This document shows positions 1 through 10,743 of a stretch of 64,000 bases of DNA, one piece after another. The stretch spans positions 434,001 to 498,000 of the forward strand of contig NZ_CP101620.1 in assembly GCF_024399475.1 (NCBI RefSeq). Reading direction: 5' to 3'. The DNA is from Allocoprobacillus halotolerans. Its GTDB lineage: Bacteria > Bacillota_I > Bacilli_A > Erysipelotrichales > Coprobacillaceae. The number at the start of each line of letters is the position of its first letter. Position 1 is the stretch's first letter. The notes under the pieces are model-generated. The model did no database searches and was not told the origin of the DNA. It saw only the letters and a program-made list of their open reading frames with translations. The position numbers were made by a program, and so were the translations under genes.

Positions 1-2814
1 TAGTTCTACTATTTTTTTAGCAACAGTATTTTTATCTCCTGATAAATTTAAGTTTTGATAGTTTTTTTGAATTTTAGTTATAAGTTCATTCTTTAAATTT
101 TCATTTTTATCAATTAAGCTATCAAAAATACTTAAGTCTTTAATTGATAAATTTAATAATTCTAAACTCTTTGGTGTATATTTGTTAGTATCTAATGATT
201 TAAATTTTGTCATCCATTCTTTTGTTATAGGATGAGCTTCAATTTTTATATTTTCTTTTTCAAATGATACTTCCTTAATAAGAATATCTTCAGCTTTATT
301 ATTTTCACCTGGTTTTAAATGTATTCTCATTTGTGAAGTTTCAATCGGTTTATCAAATGTTATAGTATTATTACCAACAAGTAATTGCTCAATTACACAA
401 GCTTCAACCCATTGCCCATCTTTTAAATACTCAATATGAACATTTTCTGGCATCGGATTCCATTTATAAGCATTGATATTCATTGATTTGAAAGATAACT
501 TATTACCAAAATCAAAATTCATTACTGTATCAATATTATTAATCTTATCATACCAAACATATGTATTATCATTTTTATCATAAATATTTTTTAAATCCCC
601 ATTACTTTTACTTCCTTGATCAGTTAATTTTGGTTGACTTAATGATGCAATAATCTCTTTTTGATATCCTCTAATAATATTTATTTGTTCTTTCACTTTT
701 TCTTTTGGTGCGTCTTGATATATTAAATCATTCGCTTCACTTAAACTATTTTGATATTTTTCATAAATAGATTTTATTTCTAAGTATTGATTTGAATTAT
801 TATCTACATTTTTTAAACAAGCATCTAAAGAAATTGGATTTTTAATTAAATACATTAACTCTGTATATGCTGGATTAAATACTTGATGCCCTTCTTTTTC
901 TAGCGCTTCAACACTAGCAAAGACTTTATTATTTAGATCACTCGCCATTTTATTTACAAATGGTAATAAACGTTTAGTACCAGATTCAACAATATCATCA
1001 CCTTTTAAATTATGAACAACATAAGTAGCAGATCTAGCAAGAATATTATTTGCTATTTTAAAGTCATCCCAAATACTTTCATCAACATTTCCAGCTTCTA
1101 ATTTTTTATAAATATTTAAAAATTGAATACTAGATTCACTAATATCTCTTAAAGAATTTAACCATGGTTCCATTTCACTTAATAATTTTTTATTATTAGC
1201 CTTAACTTTAAAATTATCAACACTTTGATTAATTGTTTGATATTTTTGAATTAACAGATCAGCTACTTTGCTAATATCTTTACCTTCTTTAAGACAACGA
1301 TCAAACTCTTTAAAGATACCTACAAATTCTTCTGATTCAGGTAATACTTGAAACTCACTTGATGGATCACATAAATGCTTTGCAATTTCCTTTAATTCTT
1401 CACTTGCGTTTGTATCTATATATTTAAAACTATCAGACCAGGATTTATCACTATCAAAATCTTGAGTATTCCATGCATAATCAGCAATTGAGAATAATGA
1501 TATTTTCGAAGCTTCTGCTTGTTGCATTGGATTCGTTACTACCCCATCTAGATGAGTAACGTTATTATCAACTACTGTTGCTGGAGACATAATCAAACGT
1601 TTGTTATTAATATCATTAACTGGCCAGTTCAACCAAAAGAAAGGATTGAAACCACCATCATTATTATGTTCAGTTAATTCTTTAAATTTATCTATTGTTT
1701 TTTGTTCTACTCTTCCTAAAACGACTTCACCAGTCCACATAATATGAATATCTTTAGGTAAGTCTTTTGTTAGTGTTGTTAAATAACCTTTACCCCAAGT
1801 TAAAAAACCAGTATTATAAATAGTTGGTACAAATATTAATTCTGTCTTATCTTTCTTTGTTTGTAACCATTTATAAACATCAGTTAGTAAACGACGATGA
1901 TGCTCAGGATTAAACGAACCTGAAATATCATCAGCAGAAATTCCAAATTGACGAACACCAATGCTATATAATTGTTCTAATTTATTTTCAACATCTTTTA
2001 AATCTTTTTGATATTTTTCTTCATCTTTAAAATTAATAGCATCATTCATCAAAGGATGTATTGCCCAAGTAAATTCAACTTTAGTTTCTTTTCCTTTATT
2101 AACTAATTCCTTTAACATATTTAATTCCTTTTCAGGATATAATTCACGCCATTTTTGATTATGATAAGGATCATCTTTTGGAGCAAAAATATAAGTATTC
2201 ATTTTAAATTGACCTCCAAATTCCATTAATGATTGACGATCTTGATGTGACCATGGAATCCCATAATAACCTTCAATAAATCCTCTTAATTTAGAATCTG
2301 CATAGTCTTCAATACTTAAATTTCTAACTGTCTTATTCGCACTTTGATCAAAAATTTCATCTAAAGTTCCTAGACAATAATAAACACTATCACTATCATC
2401 ACCTAATATTCCAATTACATCATTATCTACTTCTAAATAATGAGAATCTTTTTTCAAATAACTTATCATTAATATCATCATAATATTGATCTACAAATCC
2501 ATTAGAATCATGAGTTCCTAACAAAACATTAGTTTTATCTTTAATAATCTTTTGACTCACTTGGTATTTCAAATCATGTTCTTTTAATATTTTTTCAATT
2601 TTCATTTTCGTTACATGATCAATCGATTTTTCTAAAACTAAATTCACATCTTTTAGTTTACTCATTGTATTTTGATAAACTATTTTTTGGGGATTTGGAT
2701 GTAAATTATAAGTTGGTAAATTGGCTGCATTAACTTGTGTCAAGCCCCCAGATAGCACGCTTAAGGTCATTACCCCAGCCAGCATTGATTTTAATACATA
2801 ATTGCTTTTTTCAT
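1..2814 (-). CDS. Secreted GH84 beta-N-acetylglucosaminidase (NagH/NagJ-like), partial, frameshifted
   Basis: Exo-acting hexosaminidase removing GlcNAc from glycans (O-GlcNAc, mucin or hyaluronan type) outside the cell. A signal peptide is followed by a GH84 N-terminal domain, then the catalytic barrel opening with RGFIEGYYGIPW and the adjacent catalytic acids in FGISADD (codons at 1927-1932). A helical region and a discoidin-like CBM32 segment (about 300-600) follow, and the gene runs off the left edge. The best start is ATG at 2812-2814, 6 nt after AGGAGGA. Two indels break the frame: the A6 run at 2806-2811 needs A7, and the A6 run at 2449-2454 needs A5. They compensate, so the start and the body share a frame while residues about 2-120 lie in another. 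It sits downstream of the PTS/antiterminator operon, behind a RAT hairpin. Family call is firm; whether the breaks are real is not. Confidence 0.88.
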
Positions 2815-2857
2815 TCTTTTTCCTCCTCAAATATTGGGTATTGTTTTAAAACGCAAA

Positions 2858-2895
2858 AAGACCAATGCAGTAAGTAGACTTACTACATTGGTCTT
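2858..2895 (-). terminator. Leader terminator upstream of GH84 gene
   Basis: Long near-perfect inverted repeat: AAGACCAATG, then about 8 more paired bases, a 2-nt loop, and CATTGGTCTT followed by TTT on the minus strand. It lies between the predicted GH84 promoter and its ribosome binding site, so it would stop transcription in the leader. Its first arm overlaps the 3' end of the RAT-like element, the layout expected for BglG/LicT antitermination. Confidence 0.8.
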
Positions 2896-2914
2896 GCGCT
2901 TTAGCTAACAATCC
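2890..2914 (-). promoter_or_regulatory. RAT-like ribonucleic antiterminator
   Basis: On the minus strand the leader reads GGATTGTTA, a short GC...GC stem, then GCAAGACC. This resembles the BglG/LicT/GlcT RAT consensus (GGATTGTTA ... GCAAAACC). It overlaps the upstream arm of the terminator at 2858-2895, so the two structures exclude each other. The likely ligand protein is the antiterminator encoded at 5508-6338. Match is by eye. Confidence 0.7.
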
Positions 2915-2944
2915 GACTATTACTTTATCATACTTTTTAAAATA

Positions 2945-2958
2945 TGTAAACGCTTAAT
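2945..2958 (+). promoter_or_regulatory. Candidate CcpA cre site
   Basis: TGTAAACGCTTAAT matches 12 of 14 positions of the cre consensus TGWAANCGNTNWCA. On the minus strand it overlaps a possible -35 (TTTACA) 17 nt from a weak -10 just ahead of the RAT leader of the GH84 gene. Carbon catabolite repression would fit a secreted glycosidase. Sequence match only. Confidence 0.4.
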
Positions 2959-4181
2959 TTATAAAAATAAATCATTTTCTTGGTATTTTACCATCATTTC
3001 ATAAATTATAGAAGTTTTTTCATTAGTAAATAGTTTTATTGTATTATCATTTTGCATAATCACATAGCAAGACGATAATTGTTCAATAATCTTTTTATCA
3101 ATTAAAACATCATCTAAGATATCTACTATAATATAATTATACTTTTTTCAATATCTAGTAAATTTTCATCTCCAGAAATAGCCTTCATAAATTTTTCTAC
3201 AAATAACTTATTATCAACAACCTGAGGTTCAATCAAATGAATGACTTCCTTATTAATTTGATATTTATAAACAATATAAAATACTAATATCATTGTACTT
3301 ATAATAGCCAATAATAAATTATTACTAGCGAATAAGCATAGATAAAATGGAATACCTAACAATCCTAATAATTTAAGATCATAAACTAATAGAAAATAAA
3401 AGATTGCTAATGGTTCCTTTAAACAAAATGATAAAACTAATATAAATTGCATCATTAATTTTGTTTTAAAATGAAAACCACTTTTAAAAACTACAATAAC
3501 TAAAGGAACAACGACTGGTAACATAGCTAAATAAAGAAATAATTGGGAATATGAATTAGACAAAACATAGTTATATTGAAATAAGCTCATTTTAGCTAAA
3601 TGAGATACTATGGACACCATATGATTATTAAAAACATACTTAATAATTTCTAATAATTTTATCACTAGTGGTGTTGTCATTAATAAAACTCCAAAATATA
3701 TCAAACCAAAAAATGCTCCCATTATAGCTACCGCTATTTTGTAATAAGCTAAATGATTGCTATGAATCATTATCTTTTTTACACATTTATCAAGTTTCAC
3801 TATAATTATTGCTAAAATCAACGCATGAATTCCACATCCAAACCACTCAAATACTTCATTAAAATTAATTTGTTGAAAGTACATATTTTGTGTCATATTA
3901 AACTTATCAAACAAATCAGAAATTACAAAATATCCCAAACTCGTACTTAGAAACAATAATAAAAAATCTTCTTCATCTTTTAGCCATAGTCCAATAATAA
4001 CAAAAGGAATAATTAGAATCAAAATCAATGATAAAATATGGAACGGAACAGAAAACCAAAAATAATCTTGTAAACACAAATACACTTGATAACATCCATC
4101 ACTTAATAATACAATTGGCGCTAGCAACAATATTATATTAGCAATCTTTTTGAAGGTTTTTGATTTTATAATAGTAATCAT
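2959..4181 (-). CDS. Degenerate PTS EIIBC-like membrane protein (frameshifted near C-terminus)
   Basis: A very hydrophobic protein with about ten predicted membrane segments, directly downstream of and overlapping the EIIBC gene at 4138-5511. Start chosen at ATG 4181 after a GGAAG-type RBS rather than at codons further upstream. The open frame stops early at 3126. Adding one A to the A6 run at 3143-3148 continues it about 55 residues to 2959 (span is 2 mod 3). The recovered tail resembles an EIIB fold but shows no CxTRL-type phospho-cysteine motif, and the usual EIIC signatures (GLHHP, NGISEP) are absent. It may be a decayed permease or a non-catalytic partner. Function not established. Confidence 0.55.
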
Positions 4182-5511
4182 CAACATCACTTCCAATCAC
4201 CAAAATAATACAATTATTCATCTTTTTAACATCCAAATATCCTTGATTTTTCAAACAATCTATATCAACAATTTTCATATTTTTAATGAAAAAATGCAAC
4301 CTTGTTGTACAAGCATAATAATCTTCTAAATTAGTAAAACCTCCAAGTGATTCAATAGTTTGATGAACATCAATTTCATTTTTAGATTCTTGACTCAATG
4401 TTGGCATAAAATAACTAAAAGAAATATAATATAATACTGCCATAATTATACCAATTCCCAAAATAGCCAAAGGATAATGAGCAAGTGGCATCGAACATCC
4501 AAGTAAATAATCAATTAAACCCGCACTAAATCCAAATCCCACCGTAATTCTTAAACGAGCACATAAAAACATACTTAATCCCGACAATAAACAATGAATG
4601 AAATAAAGCATTGGAATTTGACTAATAAAAGTAAATTCTAAAGGTTCACTGATTCCATTTAAAAAAGAAGAAAGGGACGCTGTTTTTAAAAAATGCTTAC
4701 TTATTTGACCATCATTTTTACGATATATTGCTAAACTTGCTGCTGGTAATCCAAACATAAATATTGGAAAATAGCCTGCTTGGTACATCCCCGTCACACC
4801 TAGAGTTCCAGTAGAATTCCAAAAATTGCTCATATCGTTAATCCCAATAATATCAAACCAAAATATAGAATTGAGAGGATGATGCAAGCCAAAAGGAATA
4901 AGTAATCGATTTAAAAAACCATATATACCTGCACCTATTGGTCCCATTTTGCTTAACAAACAACCTAAATTATAAAGAAGTGAATATATAAATGGCCATA
5001 AAAGCAATAACACGAACGATAACAACACCGCCATAATAAAAGTAATTAATAATATTTTCAGAGTATTAATTGTCTGATTAATAAAATCAACATATGCAGA
5101 ATAAACCCGATTATAAATACTTGCTGAAAGTATGCCTGTCAAAATACCAACAAACTGATTATTAATATAGAAAAATGATTCAATGGGTATATTTATATTT
5201 AAATAATCTACAAAACTAGAAATAACATGATAATTTATTAAATAAATAATAGTTGTATAACTCACAACACCCAAAATTCCTGCTACATAATTTTTTTCTC
5301 TAGCAAAATAATAAGCAATACAAACAGAAAAAATTAATGGTAAATTATCTACAAAAATAGATCCACTTGATTGAATTAAAAATCCTATAAACTTAACCAA
5401 CTGATAATGCGATTTATGACACAATTGTCCTAAACTCATAAAAATAGTAATCACTGGAAAAATTTGCAAAGGTATCAATAGGGCCTGTCCAATTCTTTTT
5501 AAAAAACTCAT
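4138..5511 (-). CDS. PTS EIIBC, glucose/N-acetylglucosamine family
   Basis: Membrane permease fused to a cytoplasmic EIIB domain; it imports and phosphorylates a hexose or amino sugar. About ten hydrophobic segments are followed by family signatures IPFGLHHPLNSIFWF (near residue 200) and NGISEPLEFTF (near 280). The C-terminal EIIB domain has the phosphorylated cysteine in YYACTTRLH (near 405). Length 457 is usual for an EIIBC without EIIA. No EIIA is encoded nearby, so it must be supplied from elsewhere. It follows the antiterminator gene with a 4-nt overlap and precedes a degenerate paralogue and a GH84 hexosaminidase, making GlcNAc a reasonable but unproven substrate. Confidence 0.85.
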   Translation of the reverse strand: MSFLKRIGQALLIPLQIFPVITIFMSLGQLCHKSHYQLVKFIGFLIQSSGSIFVDNLPLIFSVCIAYYFAREKNYVAGILGVVSYTTIIYLINYHVISSFVDYLNINIPIESFFYINNQFVGILTGILSASIYNRVYSAYVDFINQTINTLKILLITFIMAVLLSFVLLLLWPFIYSLLYNLGCLLSKMGPIGAGIYGFLNRLLIPFGLHHPLNSIFWFDIIGINDMSNFWNSTGTLGVTGMYQAGYFPIFMFGLPAASLAIYRKNDGQISKHFLKTASLSSFLNGISEPLEFTFISQIPMLYFIHCLLSGLSMFLCARLRITVGFGFSAGLIDYLLGCSMPLAHYPLAILGIGIIMAVLYYISFSYFMPTLSQESKNEIDVHQTIESLGGFTNLEDYYACTTRLHFFIKNMKIVDIDCLKNQGYLDVKKMNNCIILVIGSDVDDYYYKIKNLQKDC

Positions 5512-6338
5512 ATCTTTAAAATCCTATTTAAATGAATTGTTAAATATAAAAGTTCATCATCATTTAAATGATACTGATAACGATTTTCTATAAATTCTTT
5601 AATCTTATTTAAACATTTTTTTAAGACAGGAGATGTTTCAGTAAATGTTTTATAATCAATTAAAGTGTCTTCTTTAGTTTCTACTTGACCCAATATTTTA
5701 CGTCCTAAAAATTTTAAATGAATCATCAATCTTGAATACTGAGGTGTATCATGTGGTATGTCAGCACCTAAACACTCTTCTATAATCCTAATAATATAAC
5801 GTGAAAACACTAAAATTTTAGTTGATTCTATATCTTTTCCCTCTGTTGCATTGATTAAATGTATAGCAATATACGCTGCTTCTCCAATTCCTAATTTAAC
5901 ATCGGTATATTTATAAATTAATTTTATTGACCATAATCCCACTTTATATTCATCAGGATACAAACTTCTAATTTCATCCAACATTAAATTAGGTAAAGGA
6001 ATTCCTTGCTTTTTTCTTTCAACTGCATAATAAATATGATCAGTCAAAGTAATCACTAACCAATCACGAAATAGACGATTTAAGGATATTTGTGCTTTTT
6101 TTATGATTGATTCACTAATTTGAAAAAATAAATAAGGACAATTTTGCATTAAATCAATGAATTGTAATTTGCGACGATCAGAAAAAACATAGACCTTTTC
6201 AACCTCACTACGATTAACTTTATTACCCACATGTTTTTGAAAAGCGATACCAGTCCCAATCGCAATCACATCTTGACCATCTATACATGTTCCTATCGTA
6301 TTATGATTATATATTTTTAATATTTCCAACTTATCCAT
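5508..6338 (-). CDS. BglG/LicT-family transcription antiterminator
   Basis: RNA-binding antiterminator of 276 residues with the usual three parts: an N-terminal CAT RNA-binding domain (about 1-55), PRD1 (about 65-170) and PRD2 (about 175-276). Candidate PTS-phosphorylated histidines are in LTDHIYY and AIHLINA (PRD1) and in MIHLKFL and YLTIHLN (PRD2). It overlaps the start of the EIIBC gene. The only convincing RAT/terminator in its neighbourhood lies at 2858-2914, before the GH84 gene, so that gene is the clearest predicted target. When the partner EIIBC has no substrate it should phosphorylate and inactivate this protein. Confidence 0.9.
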   Translation of the reverse strand: MDKLEILKIYNHNTIGTCIDGQDVIAIGTGIAFQKHVGNKVNRSEVEKVYVFSDRRKLQFIDLMQNCPYLFFQISESIIKKAQISLNRLFRDWLVITLTDHIYYAVERKKQGIPLPNLMLDEIRSLYPDEYKVGLWSIKLIYKYTDVKLGIGEAAYIAIHLINATEGKDIESTKILVFSRYIIRIIEECLGADIPHDTPQYSRLMIHLKFLGRKILGQVETKEDTLIDYKTFTETSPVLKKCLNKIKEFIENRYQYHLNDDELLYLTIHLNRILKI

Positions 6339-6587
6339 AACTATCTCCTATCCAAATGATAAAAAACAAAAAACACAAACAATCCACATCATATGTCACA
6401 ATAATTTTTTTATTTTATCACAATTTATATCCATATTCTATACATTCACCACCAAACAATCCTTCAAATATCATTTCTTTTATTAAGTAGAATAATTCAC
6501 TTGTTTATCCATTATTACTCATTTCACTTACTTATATGAAAATTAAAATTTCAATTCGTATATTATAATCTAAAATAGTTTATAAAA
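6339..6587. other. AT-rich intergenic stretch
   Basis: No convincing gene seen. It would hold the promoter of the antiterminator operon. GGATTG (minus strand, 6380-6385) resembles the start of a RAT, but no second half and no overlapping terminator follow. Confidence 0.5.
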
Positions 6588-6615
6588 GGAATCACTATTT
6601 TGAATAGTCATTCCT
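6588..6615 (-). terminator. Rho-independent terminator after GH13 remnant
   Basis: Inverted repeat AGGAAT/ATTCCT enclosing ACTATT/AATAGT, with one mismatch between the blocks, and a T-rich tract on the minus-strand 3' side. It lies about 20 bp downstream of the stop of the GH13 remnant, as expected for the terminator of the former glucosidase gene. Confidence 0.65.
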
Positions 6616-6633
6616 CATTTTTATACAAAAATA

Positions 6634-7358
<725 letters not shown>

Positions 7359-7427
7359 AGTCTCACCTTCTTATCACTATTTTAACAAATTTTTCCTAAT
7401 AAAGTCCATAATATCCTATCACAAAGA

Positions 7428-7456
7428 TTGTTTTTCTATATGTTCAGGTATATAAT
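7428..7456 (+). promoter_or_regulatory. Promoter of ferritin gene
   Basis: TTGTTT and TATAAT separated by 17 nt, about 25 bp upstream of the ferritin start and its AAGGAGG ribosome binding site. A good sigma-A match. Confidence 0.65.
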
Positions 7457-7480
7457 ATCTTTATAAGGAGGACGAAAAAA

Positions 7481-7998
7481 ATGTTAGATCAAAAAGTCGC
7501 TGATTTATTAAATGATCAAATCAATAAAGAAATGTATTCTGCATACTTATATTTAGATTTTGCTAATTTTTATGCCTATAAAGGGTTAAATGGTTATGCC
7601 AACTGGTATAATATTCAGGCTAAAGAGGAAATGGATCATGCGGTAGGTATTCTTCAATATTTACAAGACAATGATTATCAAGTCACACTTCAAGCTATTG
7701 ATAAACCAGATAAAGAATTGACTCATCTTGATGATCCATTAAAATATGGTTTAGAACATGAAAAATATGTTACAAGTTTAATCCATATCATCTATGATGC
7801 AGCTTATGAAGTTAAAGATTATCGCACAATGAAATTTTTAGACTGGTATGTTTCTGAACAAGGTGAAGAAGAAAAAATGCATCTGATTTATTGACACAAT
7901 TTGAATTATTTGGTCATGATCCTAAATCACTTTATTCTTTAAATAATGAATTAGCCCAAAGAACATATACACAAGCTTCTATTTTAAATGCTGATTAA
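7481..7998 (+). CDS. Ferritin (frameshifted near C-terminus)
   Basis: Non-haem iron-storage protein of the bacterial FtnA type that assembles into a hollow shell. Four-helix-bundle ferroxidase ligands are visible: the Glu of NKEMYSAYLYLDFA, the EEMDH motif, and EQGEEEK in the C-terminal half. The printed frame stops at 7894 after 137 residues. Adding one A to the A6 run at 7872-7877 restores NASDLLTQFELFGHD and a normal ~172-residue protein ending at 7998. It stands alone with its own promoter and a terminator directly behind the stop. Confidence 0.88.
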
Positions 7999-8017
7999 AG
8001 ACCGAAAGGTCTTTTTT
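7997..8017 (+). terminator. Terminator of ferritin gene
   Basis: AAAGACC, GAAA loop, GGTCTTTTTTT: short perfect hairpin with a T tract, beginning at the ferritin stop codon. Confidence 0.85.
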
Positions 8018-8059
8018 TCGTCATCAGTTTGTTTATAATAAAGTATAAGGAGGAAGATT

Positions 8060-8887
8060 ATGTACACAAAAATTAATGAAGCTTATGAATACATTCGTTC
8101 ACGTTATAGTGAAAAAATTGATATTGCGATTATCTTGGGATCAGGATTGGGACCACTTGCCGATGAAATTGAAAATCCTATCATTATAGATTATCAAGAT
8201 ATTCCTCATTTCCCTGTATCAACAATTCCTGGTCATGAAGGAAAACTTTATATCGGAACAATTGAAGGAAAAACTGTCTGTGCTATGAAAGGACGTTTCC
8301 ATTATTATGAAGGACATGATATGGAGATAGTCACTTTACCAATTCGTGTTTTTGCAAAACTTGGTATTCCTTATTTATTTGTTACAAATGCTTGTGGTGG
8401 CATTAGAGAAGATTTAAATCCTGGTCAAATTACTTTAATTTCTGATCACATTGGATTTATGGCACCAAGTCCCTTACGTGGTCCTAACTTAGATGAATTT
8501 GGTCCACGTTTTAAAGATATGACTGAAGTTTATTCAAAACAATTACAAAACATTGCTAAAGAAGCTGCGAAAAAAACAAATGTTCAACTTAAAGAAGGTG
8601 TGTATTGTTTCTTTAAAGGTCCAATGTTTGAAACACCTGCTGAAATTCGTGCTTTAAAAGCAATTGGTGCTGACATGGTTGGAATGTCAACAGTTCCTGA
8701 AGCCATTGTGGCTAGGCATTCTGGTATGACAACACTTGGTATTTCCCTTGTCACAAATAAAGCTGCTGGTTTAAGTAATGGTGAATTAAACCACCAAGAA
8801 GTCATGGAAGCTGCTAATCAAGCTGAAATCAATCTTGTAAAACTTGTTAAACAAATTATTCAAGATATGTCAAAAAACGATGAGTAA
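8060..8887 (+). CDS. punA: Purine nucleoside phosphorylase (trimeric, PunA type)
   Basis: Cytosolic enzyme that splits purine ribonucleosides and deoxyribonucleosides with phosphate into base and pentose-1-phosphate, for salvage. The 275-residue length and the motifs fit the trimeric NP-II family: IILGSGLGPLADEI near the N-terminus, VTNACGGI, GVYCFFKGPMFETPAE, MVGMSTVPEAIVARH and the substrate-contacting TNKAAG near 232. Start follows AAGGAGGAAGATT. It is a single gene, convergent with the epimerase gene, sharing a hairpin that spans its stop codon. Confidence 0.93.
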   Translation: MYTKINEAYEYIRSRYSEKIDIAIILGSGLGPLADEIENPIIIDYQDIPHFPVSTIPGHEGKLYIGTIEGKTVCAMKGRFHYYEGHDMEIVTLPIRVFAKLGIPYLFVTNACGGIREDLNPGQITLISDHIGFMAPSPLRGPNLDEFGPRFKDMTEVYSKQLQNIAKEAAKKTNVQLKEGVYCFFKGPMFETPAEIRALKAIGADMVGMSTVPEAIVARHSGMTTLGISLVTNKAAGLSNGELNHQEVMEAANQAEINLVKLVKQIIQDMSKNDE

Positions 8888-8907
8888 CATAAACTCATCG
8901 TTTTTCA
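8874..8907. terminator. Bidirectional terminator between punA and epimerase gene
   Basis: AACGATGAGT and ACTCATCGTT form a perfect stem with an A tract on one side and a T tract on the other. It contains the punA stop codon and lies at the 3' end of the convergent epimerase gene, so it can serve both. Confidence 0.85.
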
Positions 8908-9805
8908 TTATCCTTAAAAACCGGATAGAAAGCTTGATAAGTTTTTATCAAACCAGTTTGAAAAGGAGTATATTCTAGATGTAATTGTTGAACTATTTTT
9001 TGTCCATCGTAATATTCCATTTCTTCTAAAGACAATGGATAAGGCAAAGGATATTGTAATTGCAAGGCTTCTTCAATAGAATGTTCTTCTATTTTGATAT
9101 CAGGCTGACAGAGTTGTAAGATTTGATTGATTGAATCATAAGTAATCATTTCCCCACTCACAACATTATAAATCTCATTATAAGCTTTCTTTACAATGAC
9201 TTTTTCGATGGCTTGAACAACATCTTCCACATAAACCATTTGAAATGGAAATGGTGCATCATGCAAAGAAAATAATGGCAATCCTTTAACAACCCTTTCT
9301 ATTAACAATGATTCTCTGGGAGCATAATTGAAAGGTCCATAAATATTTCCAGGTCTTAAAATGGTATAAGGCATCTGATATTGGTTAGACATCTTTATAA
9401 GTTCTTGTTCTAAAAGAACTTTTCCAGTGATATATTCACCAGCCTCTCCTGCAAAATGACGTGTTTCTAAAGGATGTTCTTCAGTTTTATTGATACCTGT
9501 TTGACGTTGATAAACATCCACTGTACTAATGAAAACATAATGACGAAATCGTCCAGAAAAAGATTCTATGACTGTTTGAATATCACCAGGCTGATAGGCA
9601 CAAAAATCAATCACAACATCATAATCTTCCTTTGGTAATTGTTGCCAGGAACTTTTATCATGACGATCAAAAACATATGCTTTTACATCATAATCTGCCA
9701 TCGTATAATGGCCTCGATTGACAAGTGTACAATTCCATTTTTTCGCAAAACTCATTGTACAAAGACGTCCTAAAAATAACTTCCACCAATGATTAATACC
9801 TTCAT
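8895..9805 (-). CDS. NAD-dependent epimerase/dehydratase family protein (frameshifted at N-terminus)
   Basis: Short-chain-dehydrogenase-like protein with a Rossmann fold. The printed frame starts at 9755, but the nucleotide-binding start (KVLIIGG, then a short loop to LG) lies upstream in another frame. An ATG at 9805 follows AAAGGAGG, and adding one base to the A5 run at 9772-9776 joins it in frame (span is 2 mod 3). Later features are VVIDFCAY, FISTVDVYQ with the Y of a YxxxK-type site less clear, and RPGNIYGP. The substrate is unknown; similar proteins are annotated as NAD-dependent sugar epimerases or reductases. Confidence 0.8.
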
Positions 9806-9863
9806 CTTATTCCCTCCTTTTTTCTATTATATAGAAAAACCACTATAGGTACAACTTATATGC

Positions 9864-10031
9864 CTATAATGGTAAATCACGCTTTTGAAAAATCCATTGT
9901 CCTAAAATAAAACATATCAATGCTCCAAGACATAAAATACCTAATATTTCACCTTCGTATATCTCAAAACTTATATCAAAAACACCACGATGATATCCAT
10001 AATCCTTTGTAAGATGAGTGACACTTATCAT
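9864..10031 (-). pseudogene. Chimeric remnant: ABC ATPase 5' end joined to ABC permease 3' end
   Basis: A 55-codon frame. Codons 1-32 (MISVTHLTKDYGYHRG ... YEGEILG) are the start of an ABC-2-type ATPase, ending just before the expected Walker A loop. Codons 33-55 (ALICFILGQWIFQKRDLPL) look like the last membrane helix and tail of an ABC permease. The join is in frame. Everything between, at least 1.5 kb in a normal ATPase-permease operon, is missing. Read as a deletion scar rather than a functional peptide. Confidence 0.7.
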
Positions 10032-10051
10032 CTTCTATCTTCCCCATCTCT

Positions 10052-10743
10052 TTATAATAGACTTGCCACCAAAGGTGCTAAAAAGACCGTTAAAATTCCT
10101 GCAACAACGATGGATAAACTACTCATAGCTCCTTCAATTTCACCAAACTCTAAAGCTTTAGCTGTTCCAATCGCATGTGCACTATTGCCACATGCCAACC
10201 CCACAGCAATAGGATGATGAATATGAAATATGCGTAAAATACTTTTAGCAATCATAGCTCCAAAAATACCTGTCATAATAACAATCCCCACTGTCATTGT
10301 AGCATTTCCATGTATCAATTGAGATATTCCCATAGCAATAGCAGTTGTTATTGATTTTGGTAACATTGACAACAAAAGGACATCACTGGCACCAAGCAAT
10401 ATACACAAAAGAACAACACAAATCATACCTGCAAGACATCCACTCAAAATACTTAATAAAATTGCATCCAAATGTTTTATCAATATCTGGCTTTGTTTAT
10501 ATAAAGGAACTGCTAAACAAACAGTAGATGGTGTCAATAAAAAACTAATATATTGTCCACCTTCGTTATATGTCTCAAAATCAATATCAAAAATAACTAA
10601 TATCACAATAGAAAAAAAGCACTCATCAATAATGGATTCAAAAGAGGATAATTCCATTTCTTTCGTATCTCTACAGCCAACCAATAAGTCAACAAACTTA
10701 AAACAATTCCAAAATAAGCTGTATTCATCAATAAATCATTCAT
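10052..10743 (-). CDS. lrgB: LrgB-family membrane protein (frameshifted)
   Basis: Integral membrane protein of the LrgB/CidB family, thought to act with LrgA in control of murein hydrolase activity or metabolite export. The printed frame begins internally at 10684. The true start is ATG at 10743, overlapping the lrgA stop, and encodes NTAYFGIVLSLLTYW and KWNYPLLNPLL. Adding one T to the minus-strand T7 run at 10612-10618 joins this to FDIDFETYNEGGQYISFLL, giving about 230 residues, the family norm. Conserved segments include LTPSTVCLAVPLY and GLACGNSAHAIGTAKA. Confidence 0.88.

Noticed and set aside
2449-2454. Phase variation of the GH84 gene through its homopolymer
   Set aside because: The same type of run-length change occurs in about twenty unrelated genes including housekeeping ones, so a technical cause is more likely than a gene-specific switch.
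6380-6385. Possible second RAT before the antiterminator gene
   Set aside because: Only GGATTG matches; the second conserved half and an overlapping terminator are missing.
9864-10031. Reading the ABC chimera as a new small membrane protein
   Set aside because: Each half matches a different known family at the expected end of that family, so a deletion scar is simpler.
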